64,000 nucleotides of DNA from contig NZ_BMIV01000009.1 of assembly GCF_014642735.1 (NCBI RefSeq), positions 41,224 to 105,223 on the forward strand, in the 5' to 3' direction. Source of the DNA: Paracoccus acridae (GTDB taxonomy: Bacteria; Pseudomonadota; Alphaproteobacteria; Rhodobacterales; Rhodobacteraceae). Made by a program: the position numbers and the translations under genes. Each line of letters begins with the position of its first letter. The first letter of the stretch is position 1. Shown here one piece after another: positions 20,796-27,932 of the stretch. The notes under the pieces are model-generated. The model worked only from the letters and a program-made list of their open reading frames with translations. It was not told where the DNA came from and did no database searches.

Positions 20796-20810
20796 TTGAC
20801 CTTACGTCAA
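20796..20810. promoter_or_regulatory. Perfect dyad TTGAC-N5-GTCAA upstream of the hybrid kinase operon
   Basis: A 5+5+5 palindrome lies in the 180-bp gap between the parB stop and the kinase start. With flanks it reads ACCTTACGT-C-AACATGAGGGT, loosely like MerR-family operators. It may be a promoter or operator for the signalling operon. It ends 7 bp before a parS-like site. Confidence 0.35.
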
Positions 20811-20817
20811 CATGAGG

Positions 20818-20832
20818 GTTTCGCCGCGAAAC
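20818..20832. other. parS-like palindrome, copy 1
   Basis: GTTTCGCCGCGAAAC is a perfect 7-1-7 palindrome. The reverse complement of this exact sequence occurs at 21869 and 23419. This copy directly abuts the parB stop codon. It resembles, without being identical to, the GTTTCACGTGAAAC core of chromosomal parS, so it is proposed as a ParB-binding centromere site. Confidence 0.7.
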
Positions 20833-21945
20833 CTATCGCTCGAGAAGGGCCCGGATCTCCAACATCAGGCTTTCCATCAGGTCGTTGTCGATCATGCTTC
20901 CTTCGATGCGCAGGACATGGGCCTTGCCGTCGCGGGCATGCCTGATGGTGACGCCGCTGCTGGTGCGGATGGTCTGGTCGTCGATCCAACCGTATTGCGC
21001 GGGCTGGCGCGCGCGCGGGCGTCCGCCCCGCGACGGGCTGCGCGGGGCCATTTCCGCCTGGACGATGACGGGTTCCAGCAACTGCCATTCTCCCTCGGCA
21101 TCCTCGGCCGCGCCGGATGACAGGGCTTGGCGCAGCTTGCCTTCGGACCCGTTGCGCAGGGCCGCCGACAATCGCAAGCCGCGTTTTTCGGTCAGCGCTT
21201 CCGGGAAGCGCAGCATGTCGCCCAGTTCCTCGAAGATCAGCGCGAATGACCGGACCTTCGACCGCTTGGCCTTGGACCCGGTTGCGTAAAGACGGTTCAC
21301 CGCGTCCTCGACATTGGCGAAGGCGCCCTGGTTGGCGGCGATCACGGCGATGCGGCCGCGTTCGAAATGGCTCAGCTCCTCGCGAACCTCGTTTTCCTCG
21401 ACCATGGCGACGAAAGCGGCGTCGGCCTCGGCCCGGGGGCGGATCAGGGCGCGGATGCAGGCGTATTTCTCGGGGCCGGCAAGATCGCGCAGGGCGCGGA
21501 AGGCCTGCAGGCGGCGATAGCCCGAAAGAAGACCAAAGCGCGCGCCCTGCCCTTCCTGGTCGTCAAGGCGGAACACCTCGATCGGCAGCCGCAGCCCGTT
21601 GGCGGCGATGGACAGGCGCAATTCCGTCATCTCGTCCTCGCCCATGACCATGCGGTCGCGGATCATCGCGCCTTCGTCGATCTGGTCCAGCGGGATCTCG
21701 GTGATCAGCAGCCCCTGTCCTTCGGCTTGCCGCAGCCGTTGGGCATCGGCCTGGTCCCGCGCCCGCGCGGCCCGCGCATCGGCCCCTTCGGCAGGCGCCA
21801 CGGCGGCGCTGTCGGCGGCCACCTGGGCGATCGGCGCAATGCCCGGCCCGATCGACGGGCGGCCATGGGTTTCGCGGCGAAACTCCTCTTCGATCCGGGT
21901 CAGATCGTCGCTGCTGGGGGTTTCCAGACGCCTGCGCTTAACCAT
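20833..21945 (-). CDS. parB: ParB-family partition protein
   Basis: This 370-residue centromere-binding protein of the replicon has a variable N-terminal segment and a ParB/Srx-like nuclease-fold domain (~85-200: ITEIPLDQID, GLRLPIEVFRL, LLSGYRRLQAFRAL, MVEENEVREELSHFERGR). Then come an HTH region (~205-270) and a C-terminal dimerisation segment. Coding for EEFRRETH near residue 20 contains a perfect parS-like palindrome. The start overlaps the parA stop by 8 bp, the usual parAB coupling. It probably partitions the replicon rather than the main chromosome, judging by the adjacent rep gene. Confidence 0.9.
   Translation of the reverse strand: MVKRRRLETPSSDDLTRIEEEFRRETHGRPSIGPGIAPIAQVAADSAAVAPAEGADARAARARDQADAQRLRQAEGQGLLITEIPLDQIDEGAMIRDRMVMGEDEMTELRLSIAANGLRLPIEVFRLDDQEGQGARFGLLSGYRRLQAFRALRDLAGPEKYACIRALIRPRAEADAAFVAMVEENEVREELSHFERGRIAVIAANQGAFANVEDAVNRLYATGSKAKRSKVRSFALIFEELGDMLRFPEALTEKRGLRLSAALRNGSEGKLRQALSSGAAEDAEGEWQLLEPVIVQAEMAPRSPSRGGRPRARQPAQYGWIDDQTIRTSSGVTIRHARDGKAHVLRIEGSMIDNDLMESLMLEIRALLER
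21869..21883. other. parS-like palindrome, copy 2 (inside parB)
   Basis: GTTTCGCGGCGAAAC lies within the first 30 codons of parB. Together with copy 3 it shares a longer right flank (AAAC-Y-CCTCTT), which suggests a conserved site rather than chance codon choice. Confidence 0.7.
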
Positions 21946-23332
21946 CCGCCTTCTCCTGTTCGGCCTGTTCCATCTGAAGATCGCGCCACCAGGCCCCCAG
22001 GATCAGTTCCTTGACCTCGGCCCAGGTGCGGTCGAAGGTTTCCCGACCCCTGACGTAAGTGTCGCGGTTGAATTCGCGATAGTCGGCCTCGTAGATGCCG
22101 TTCACCTGCTCGCCCGCCTGGCCGATCATGGCGGTGACCTCCTGGCGGAAGGTGGTCATGAAATCGCCGAAATAGGCCTGGATCACATTCGCTAGGTCGG
22201 TCTGCTGCGCCGCGTCGAAGCGGGTGATGATGGCGCGGACGGCGTCCCATTCAAAGCGGATTTCCGGCAGGCCTTCGCGGCGGCGGGCGGCATTCTCTCC
22301 GTCCTCCACGCTGGCGAAGGTGGAATAGAGCATGTCGAAGAAGCGGCCGGTCGAGTCGAATTCCAGGAAGGACGCGCCCAGCGGCACCAGAAGGATATCG
22401 GCGGCGGCCAGGGCATTGATGGTCAGATAGCCCAGGGCAGGGGGCGTATCCAGGATGATGATGTCATAGTCATCGACAATCCGGTCCTTGGTCAGCGCAT
22501 TGCCAAGCGCGTCCCACAAGGGCCAGCCGCGCAGGCCCATGCGCCAGACCGGCACCTGGAATTCCGCCCAATAGAGGTTCAACTGCGCCCCGACCAGGTC
22601 GATGTTGGGCCAATGGGTCGGCTGGATCAGGTCGCGCGCTGTGATCGTCAGCGCCTCGGTCAGGGTCTCGTCGAAGGGCAGGGGGGGCTGGCCTGCGGCC
22701 TCGCGGACGCGGTTCTCATCCTGCAGGGCGAGGGCATAGTCACGGGCAAGCAGCGGAAAAGCCGTGGACCATTCGTCGGCCACCTTGCCCCCCATGATCG
22801 AGGTCATGCTGCCCTGGCTGTCGAGGTCGATCACCAGCACCTTGTAGCCGTCGAGCGCCGCCGACATGGCCAGATGGGCGGCGGTTGAGGTCTTGCCGAC
22901 CCCGCCCTTGAAATTGGCGACAGCGATCGTCTTTGCGGGCAGCCCTTCGGGGCGCCAGGGACGGTATTCGCGGCCCGCCGCGCCCTCGGCGGCGAAGTGA
23001 TCGCGCAGGCGCAGCACATCCTCCAGGCTGAACCATTTCGAATTGCCTTCGCCGGTGCCCTGGGGCAGGTCGGGGAACTTGCGCAGCACGCGGCGGAAAT
23101 GGGCCGGGGCCACCGGGATCAGGTAGCGGCAGACCTCCCATGTCGAAAAGCGGCGAAGGCGTTTTTGCCCATCCGGGGCATAGCCGCGTTCGGCCAGGTC
23201 CTGGCGGCCACGGGTCGCGAAGGCGGCGGCCTTGGCGAATCGGGCGGTGTCGATGGGATCGGACAGGCGCCGTGCCGCCTTGGCCGGGTCTATGTTGAAA
23301 TAAGGGGGCAAGGGATCTTTGCCAGATGACAT
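21938..23332 (-). CDS. parA: ParA-family partition ATPase
   Basis: The 464-residue protein has an N-terminal DNA-binding region (RRFSTWEVCRYLIPVAPAHF, a MerR-like helix-turn-helix) typical of large type Ia plasmid ParA proteins that also repress their own operon. The deviant Walker A KGGVGKTSTAAHL is near residue 155, followed by VIDLDSQGSMT and the Walker B-like IIILDTPPALG. It forms a partition operon with parB. Upstream lies the origin region with a parS-like site 86 bp before the start codon. Confidence 0.93.
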   Translation of the reverse strand: MSSGKDPLPPYFNIDPAKAARRLSDPIDTARFAKAAAFATRGRQDLAERGYAPDGQKRLRRFSTWEVCRYLIPVAPAHFRRVLRKFPDLPQGTGEGNSKWFSLEDVLRLRDHFAAEGAAGREYRPWRPEGLPAKTIAVANFKGGVGKTSTAAHLAMSAALDGYKVLVIDLDSQGSMTSIMGGKVADEWSTAFPLLARDYALALQDENRVREAAGQPPLPFDETLTEALTITARDLIQPTHWPNIDLVGAQLNLYWAEFQVPVWRMGLRGWPLWDALGNALTKDRIVDDYDIIILDTPPALGYLTINALAAADILLVPLGASFLEFDSTGRFFDMLYSTFASVEDGENAARRREGLPEIRFEWDAVRAIITRFDAAQQTDLANVIQAYFGDFMTTFRQEVTAMIGQAGEQVNGIYEADYREFNRDTYVRGRETFDRTWAEVKELILGAWWRDLQMEQAEQEKADG

Positions 23333-23418
23333 GTCACGTTTCCCACGATGTGCTGTAGTTGAAGGTATTCCTGGAAAGTTCGTGACATGGAAGGGGAAAA
23401 GTTCGTGCAGCGTCCCAC

Positions 23419-23433
23419 GTTTCGCGGCGAAAC
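23419..23433. other. parS-like palindrome, copy 3 (upstream of parA)
   Basis: This is an exact repeat of GTTTCGCGGCGAAAC between parA and the iterons, at a position where bound ParB could both nucleate partition and affect parAB transcription. Confidence 0.72.
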
Positions 23434-23530
23434 CCCTCTTAATTCAAGAAAATCGTCCTGCGGTTTAGAGGAATATGAATCCTCTTTAAGATCTTTCGCG
23501 TCGTCTTTATTGATCGAATACAATGGCTTG
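23434..23530. other. AT-rich stretch, candidate DNA unwinding element
   Basis: About 95 bp here are visibly A/T-rich within very GC-rich DNA, with runs such as TTAATTCAAGAAAAT and CTTTAAGATCTTT. It contains a 6-bp dyad AGAGGA-N7-TCCTCT (23467-23485) and directly adjoins the iterons, the usual place for strand opening. No clear DnaA box was found by eye. Confidence 0.5.
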
Positions 23531-23540
23531 ACGGACATCA

Positions 23541-23628
23541 GGCACCCGTCTTCGGGATGAGAGGCACCCGATTCCGGGACGGAGGGTACCCGATTCCGGG
23601 ATAAGGGGAACCGATTCGCAGGAACAAG
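23541..23628 (+). repeat. Iteron array: four ~22-bp direct repeats (replication origin)
   Basis: Repeats begin at 23541, 23563, 23585 and about 23607. Units 1-3 have an exact 22-bp spacing and a shared core GG(C/T)ACCCGattCcGGGA. Unit 4 (GGAACCGATTCG) is one base shorter and more diverged. The period of two helical turns, next to a Rep_3 initiator gene, marks these as Rep-binding iterons. The 519-bp gene-free gap 23333-23851 therefore holds parS, the AT-rich stretch, iterons and an operator. Confidence 0.85.
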
Positions 23629-23689
23629 GGATTTCCGCCAGCAAACCCCGCCAAACAGGCGTCCGACAGCGCAAGGCAGCGGCTATCTA

Positions 23690-23746
23690 TCCTGTAAACG
23701 GGTTCCCTTCAGGCTGACCGGGTTGCAAAGGAACCCGTTTACAGGA
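23690..23746. promoter_or_regulatory. Perfect 17-bp inverted repeat, likely Rep autoregulation operator
   Basis: TCCTGTAAACGGGTTCC (23690-23706) and its exact complement GGAACCCGTTTACAGGA (23730-23746) flank a 23-bp spacer upstream of rep. Each arm matches the iteron core at about 13 of 17 positions, the relation known from operators bound by Rep dimers on iteron plasmids. A smaller dyad, GGTGCCCG/CGGGCACC, lies at 23777-23807. Confidence 0.7.
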
Positions 23747-23851
23747 CGGCCCATAACGGCACCGAACGGCATCCAAGGTGCCCGTCACGGCATTGCAGGC
23801 GGGCACCCTTGCGGGCATAATGGCAAGGGAGACCCTCAACCGGACAGGCCC

Positions 23852-25039
23852 ATGCAGGACATTCCCCGCGATCAGTTGACGGGCGCCTTGCGCCGGGGCG
23901 CGGTCAAGAAGCATGTGGCGGCGATCCATGTGTCGGGCAAGCTGACGCTGTTGCAGCGCAAGCTGTCCAATGTCCTGCTGCTCAATGCCTATGACACGCT
24001 GATCAGCAGCCCGCGCCACCAGATCGACGCACGCACCCTGTGCCTGATGATCGGCTACAATTCCAACGACCTCGACACGCTGAAGCAGTCGCTGCGGGGC
24101 CTGGCCGAGACGGTCGCGGAATGGGACATGCTGGACGAGAAGGGCCAGCAGGAATGGGGGGTCAGCAGCCTTTTGTCCTTCGCGCGGCTGAAGGGGGGCG
24201 TCTGCGAATACGCCTATTCCCCGGCATTGGCCGAGAAGCTGCACGATCCCAAGGTCTTCGCGCTGATCAACCTGAATATCCAGCGGCGCTTCACCAGCGG
24301 CCATGCGCTTGCGCTGTATGAAAACTGCTATCGCTTCGTCAGGACCGGATCGACCGGCTGGTGGCCGATCGAGCTGTTCCGCCGCCTGATGGGGGTGGAC
24401 GGATCCGCCTATTACGAGACGTTCAAGCACCTGAACGCCAAGATCATCAAGCCCGCCGTGGCCGAGGTCAGCCGCACCAGCAACATCATCCTGACGCCCG
24501 AAACCAGGAAGACCGGGCGCGCGGTCACCGATATTCGTTTCCTGATCCGGGAAAACCCGCAGCTTGCGATCCTGGACATGGATGACGGGGAAGGGGCGCG
24601 GCACGGCCCGGTCTATGCCCGGCTGCGCGCCCTGGGCGTCAGCGACCGGCTGGCCCGCCAATGGCTGAGCCTGCATGGCGAGGCCCAGGTGATGGCGAAG
24701 CTTGCCTATGTCGAGGGCAAGGAGGGCGTGCGCAGCAAGATCGGCTATCTGACGGCGGCGCTTGACGGCAAGGCCGCGGGCGAAACTGACACGGGCGCGC
24801 CGCCCGCGCCCACCTCGCCCCGCGCGGAACGGCTGCGCCGGATCCTGGCGGCGGTGAAGGCGCGCACCCCCACGCAGCGCGACGCCGACAGGCGCCTGTT
24901 CATGAGCCAGCTTGCCGATGCCCGCCTGCGCGAGGATTTCGAGCGCCATGGCTGGATGTCGCCCCTGAACGCCGCGCGCATCGCGGGTTTCTGGCAGGAC
25001 ATGTCGCCCGAACTGATGGCCGAGACCGACGGGGAATAG
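23852..25039 (+). CDS. Replication initiator, Rep_3/RepB family
   Basis: This 395-residue initiator has two winged-helix domains. The N-terminal Rep_3 segment reads SGKLTLLQRKLSNVLLLNAY (residues ~29-48), the second half carries the DNA-recognition region, and the C-terminal ~90 residues are charged and helical. It should bind the iterons just upstream and open the AT-rich stretch, and as a dimer repress its own promoter through the inverted repeat. ATG at 23852 is chosen; a TTG-initiated extension from 23723 would run through the operator and is unlikely. It diverges from parA. Confidence 0.9.
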   Translation: MQDIPRDQLTGALRRGAVKKHVAAIHVSGKLTLLQRKLSNVLLLNAYDTLISSPRHQIDARTLCLMIGYNSNDLDTLKQSLRGLAETVAEWDMLDEKGQQEWGVSSLLSFARLKGGVCEYAYSPALAEKLHDPKVFALINLNIQRRFTSGHALALYENCYRFVRTGSTGWWPIELFRRLMGVDGSAYYETFKHLNAKIIKPAVAEVSRTSNIILTPETRKTGRAVTDIRFLIRENPQLAILDMDDGEGARHGPVYARLRALGVSDRLARQWLSLHGEAQVMAKLAYVEGKEGVRSKIGYLTAALDGKAAGETDTGAPPAPTSPRAERLRRILAAVKARTPTQRDADRRLFMSQLADARLREDFERHGWMSPLNAARIAGFWQDMSPELMAETDGE

Positions 25040-25104
25040 GGCAGGGGGAAACCATCGTCGCCCGGGGGCGTTGAGTCCCTGACGCCGACAGGAAGGAAAA
25101 CCCC

Positions 25105-25539
25105 GTGGCCAGTCTCTCATCCCCCCGATCAAGCCTTGCGCCGGCCCGGCCGCTGCATCCGCTTCATGCCATTCTTCTGGCCTTCCTGTTCCCGCTGTTC
25201 CTGGGCACGCTGGCCAGCGACCTGGCCTATGCCCGGACCTTCCAGATCCAGTGGGCGAATTTCGCGCAATGGCTGAATGCCGGCGGGCTGCTGCTGGGGG
25301 GCTTTGCGCTGTTGTGGTCGCTGGTGGGGCTGATCCGCCACCGGGGCGGCGACCGGCGGCGGCTGGTCCATGCCCTGCTTCTGCTGGCAGCTTGGGTGCT
25401 GGGGCTGGTCAATGCCTTGGTCCACGCCAAGGACGCCTGGGCCATGATGCCCGAAGGCTTGTGGCTGTCGGCGATCGCTGCGGTCCTGGCGCTGCTGGCG
25501 TCCTGGACCGGCTATCTTGGATTTCGGGAGTGGGCGTGA
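25105..25539 (+). CDS. DUF2231-type four-helix membrane protein
   Basis: This 144-residue inner-membrane protein has four hydrophobic helices (about residues 19-38, 54-73, 87-105 and 117-137) and matches the DUF2231 pattern of small membrane proteins. It has a GTG start with AGGAAGGAAAA upstream. It overlaps the next gene, a periplasmic sugar dehydrogenase-like protein, by one base, so the two are co-expressed and may work together, for example in electron transfer; that role is inference. Confidence 0.75.
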   Translation: MASLSSPRSSLAPARPLHPLHAILLAFLFPLFLGTLASDLAYARTFQIQWANFAQWLNAGGLLLGGFALLWSLVGLIRHRGGDRRRLVHALLLLAAWVLGLVNALVHAKDAWAMMPEGLWLSAIAAVLALLASWTGYLGFREWA

Positions 25540-26816
25540 TGCGCGGATTGCTGATGATGACGGCCCTTGCGGTCCTGCCGCTTGGCGTTGCCGCCCAGAC
25601 CCCGGCGACCGGGGCCACCCCGGAACTGCCCGACCCGCAACGCGCGCTTCTGCCCCAGATGGTCATTCCCCGCCCGGCCGAATGGGGCGACGCCCTTCCG
25701 ACGGTCCCAGAAGGCTTCACCGTCACCGCCATCGCGACCGGGCTGAAGATCCCGCGCCAGACGCTGGTGCTGCCCAATGGCGACATCCTGGTGGCCGAGG
25801 GTAAGGGGCAGGGCGCCCCGGCCCTGCGGCCCAAGGACGTGATCGCGGGCTTCATCAAGGCCCTGGGCAAAAGCCCCGAGCCCGGCGGCAACCGGCTGAC
25901 CCTTCTGCGCGACGCCGATGGCGACGGCACCTATGAGATGCAGGGCGTCTTCGCCGAGGGACTGAATTCGCCCTATGGCCTGGCGCTGATCGACGGGGGG
26001 CTGTTCGTGGCCAACCAGGATGCCGTGGTCCGCTTCGATTACACCGACGGGCAGACCCAGGCCAGCGGCCCGCCCGTCACGCTGACCGACCTGCCCAAGG
26101 CCATCAACCACCACTGGACCAAGGCCATGACCGCAAGCGCGGACGGGCGGTTCCTGTATGTGGGGATCGGGTCGAACAGCAACATCACCGAACGCGGCAT
26201 GGAGGCCGAGGAGGACCGCGCGATGGTCTGGCAGATCGACGCCCGGACCGGAATGCACCGCCCCTATGCCACAGGTCTGCGCAATCCGACCGCGCTGACC
26301 ATCCAGCCCGACACCGGGCAACTCTGGGCCGTGGTCAACGAACGCGACGAGATCGGGCCGGATCTGGTGCCCGATTACCTGGCCGCCGTGCAGGAGGGGG
26401 GCTTTTACGGCTGGCCTTACAGCTATTGGGGGCAGACGGTCGATCCGCGCGCGCAGCCCCAGGACCCGGACAAGGTCGCGGCCGCCATCGTGCCGGACTA
26501 TGCCCTGGGGGCGCATGTGGCGGCGCTTGGGGTGGCGTTCTCGGACCCGGTGATGGGCGAGGATTTCGCGGAAGGGGTCTTCGTGGGGATGCACGGAAGC
26601 TGGAACCGCAATCCGCCGGTCGGCTACAAGGTGGTGTTCGTGCCGTTCCGCGACGGCCGCCCGGCGGGCGAGGCGGTGGATTTCATGACCGGCTTCCTGG
26701 TGGACGAGGACAACACCCGCGGCCGTCCGGTGGGCGTCACGCTGGATCCACGCGGGGCGCTGATCGTGGCGGACGACCTGTCGAACACCATCTGGCGGGT
26801 CGCGCCCGCCCGTTGA
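25539..26816 (+). CDS. Sorbosone dehydrogenase-family / PQQ-type sugar dehydrogenase
   Basis: The 425-residue protein starts with a Sec leader (MRGLLMMTALAVLPLGVAAQ) and folds as a six-bladed beta-propeller. Family segments include GFTVTAIATGLKIPRQTLVLPNG, FAEGLNSPYGLALI, YVGIGSNSNITERG, ATGLRNPTALTIQP and GMHGSWNR near residue 350. Members oxidise sugars or aldehydes in the periplasm, using PQQ or an unknown cofactor. No pqq genes are visible here. It is cotranscribed with the DUF2231 gene and converges on the next gene, leaving 4 bp between stops. Confidence 0.86.
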   Translation: MRGLLMMTALAVLPLGVAAQTPATGATPELPDPQRALLPQMVIPRPAEWGDALPTVPEGFTVTAIATGLKIPRQTLVLPNGDILVAEGKGQGAPALRPKDVIAGFIKALGKSPEPGGNRLTLLRDADGDGTYEMQGVFAEGLNSPYGLALIDGGLFVANQDAVVRFDYTDGQTQASGPPVTLTDLPKAINHHWTKAMTASADGRFLYVGIGSNSNITERGMEAEEDRAMVWQIDARTGMHRPYATGLRNPTALTIQPDTGQLWAVVNERDEIGPDLVPDYLAAVQEGGFYGWPYSYWGQTVDPRAQPQDPDKVAAAIVPDYALGAHVAALGVAFSDPVMGEDFAEGVFVGMHGSWNRNPPVGYKVVFVPFRDGRPAGEAVDFMTGFLVDEDNTRGRPVGVTLDPRGALIVADDLSNTIWRVAPAR

Positions 26817-26820
26817 CGCG

Positions 26821-27681
26821 TCAGGCCTGGCGCCCCGGCCAGCCGCAGGGCCAGCGGCCATGGGCGGGGTCGTCCCAGGCGGGCATGTCCAGCCAGGGAT
26901 ACCAGCACAGCCCCGCGACGGGCACGCCCGACAGCGCGATCTCCGCCCGGACATGGGCCAGCCAGTCCCAGCGGTCGCGGACATGGGGAAAGCGGCGGTG
27001 CGCCGCGCGCAGCCCCTGGTGCCAGCCGGTCTCGGTGATCATCACCGGCAGGCGGTATCGGTCCGCGACCGCGCGCAGCACCCGGTGCAGCGGCTCGACC
27101 GCGTGGTGGGGGTAATAGTTCACGCCGACCATCCGCACATGGCCGCTGGCGACCAGCCGGTCGGTGGCCCGGAAGACCTTCGGATGCAGGTGATGGAAGG
27201 GATCGCAGGTCGCGAAGCACGGCGGGTCGGGAAGGCAGGCCGCCGCCGCCATGATCCGCAGCGCCATGTCGGTGGCCCGGCCGGGCGTCATGCCCGACAC
27301 CCGCCGCCCGACCGAGGGTTCGTTGACCGCGATCGCCCAGGATCCGGGCGGCAGCGCATCGCAGCAGGCCACGGCGTGCTGCACGGGCCGGGGCGGGGCG
27401 TCGAAATGGACGAAATCCCAGATCACCGGAAAGCCGGGCGGCGCGGCACCCACCCGCGCCGCGATGTCGTGGCGCCAGGACAACCCGTCCCGCGCCCCCG
27501 CCACCCCCTGCTCGCGGGCCACCGCATAGTGATGGGCCATGGCCGCGTCGGGCAGGTGGCCTGTCGAATGCAGCAGGTCGTGCCCGTTCCAGTGCAGCCT
27601 GCCGCATTCGAAGCCCGCAAGGATCGGCGTGGTCTCGGCCGCCCAGGGCAGGGCCGGGGCATGGATCAGGGGGATGTTCAT
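26821..27681 (-). CDS. Short GH1-like beta-glycosidase family protein
   Basis: The 286-residue protein shows the two hallmark carboxylate motifs of GH-A TIM barrels: acid/base AIAVNEPSVG near residue 116 and nucleophile VMITETGWHQG near residue 211. NYYPHH and an aromatic W-rich C-terminus (GLCWYPWLD) also fit. It is much shorter than classical GH1 enzymes (~450 residues), so it is either a compact relative or a divergent family of unknown substrate. No signal peptide is evident. ATG 27681 is used; the frame extends to 27882 without family similarity. Confidence 0.65.
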   Translation of the reverse strand: MNIPLIHAPALPWAAETTPILAGFECGRLHWNGHDLLHSTGHLPDAAMAHHYAVAREQGVAGARDGLSWRHDIAARVGAAPPGFPVIWDFVHFDAPPRPVQHAVACCDALPPGSWAIAVNEPSVGRRVSGMTPGRATDMALRIMAAAACLPDPPCFATCDPFHHLHPKVFRATDRLVASGHVRMVGVNYYPHHAVEPLHRVLRAVADRYRLPVMITETGWHQGLRAAHRRFPHVRDRWDWLAHVRAEIALSGVPVAGLCWYPWLDMPAWDDPAHGRWPCGWPGRQA

Positions 27682-27893
27682 GGCGGGGTCCGAACGGCAC
27701 CGGCCCCAGGCGAAGGCCCGGCCGGCAGGATGGAATGGGGGAAATGTCAGCCAGGCGGCGATACCGGAAAAACGGGAACGGAACAACAGGCGCCGCCAGG
27801 CTGATAAGGCGTATATGTCTGGTTCTTTCGTCGTAGGGAAGCTGTCCTTTCGGTCAAGGGGGTTGCGTTTCCTGCGGAACAATCACCCCCTCG

Positions 27894-27919
27894 GCCCCGT
27901 TTTTCCGCAATGACGGGGC
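27894..27919 (+). promoter_or_regulatory. Hairpin directly upstream of the malQ ribosome-binding site
   Basis: GCCCCGT (27894-27900) pairs perfectly with ACGGGGC (27913-27919), a 7-bp stem with a 12-base loop, ending one base before AGGGGAAAA, the probable Shine-Dalgarno. It could modulate translation or end leader transcription; there is no T-run. The surrounding 251-bp gap (27682-27932) has no gene. Confidence 0.3.
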
Positions 27920-27932
27920 AGGGGAAAACGGC

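Noticed and set aside
14780..23453. Shared 13-mer AATTCAAGAAAAT at 14780 and 23441
   Set aside because: A match of this length between two AT-rich intergenic sites is expected by chance in 64 kb, and the flanks do not extend it.
23290..23538. 82-aa open frame on the minus strand over parS and the AT-rich part of the origin gap
   Set aside because: It overlaps the parA start in another frame, covers the palindrome and AT-rich stretch, and has no recognisable motif or ribosome site; it is most likely a chance frame.
23723..23851. N-terminal extension of Rep from a TTG
   Set aside because: It would translate through the inverted repeat and has low-complexity, non-family sequence; the ATG at 23852 gives the normal Rep_3 start.
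27682..27882. N-terminal extension of the GH1-like gene
   Set aside because: The extra residues are Arg/Phe-rich without family similarity or a credible signal peptide.
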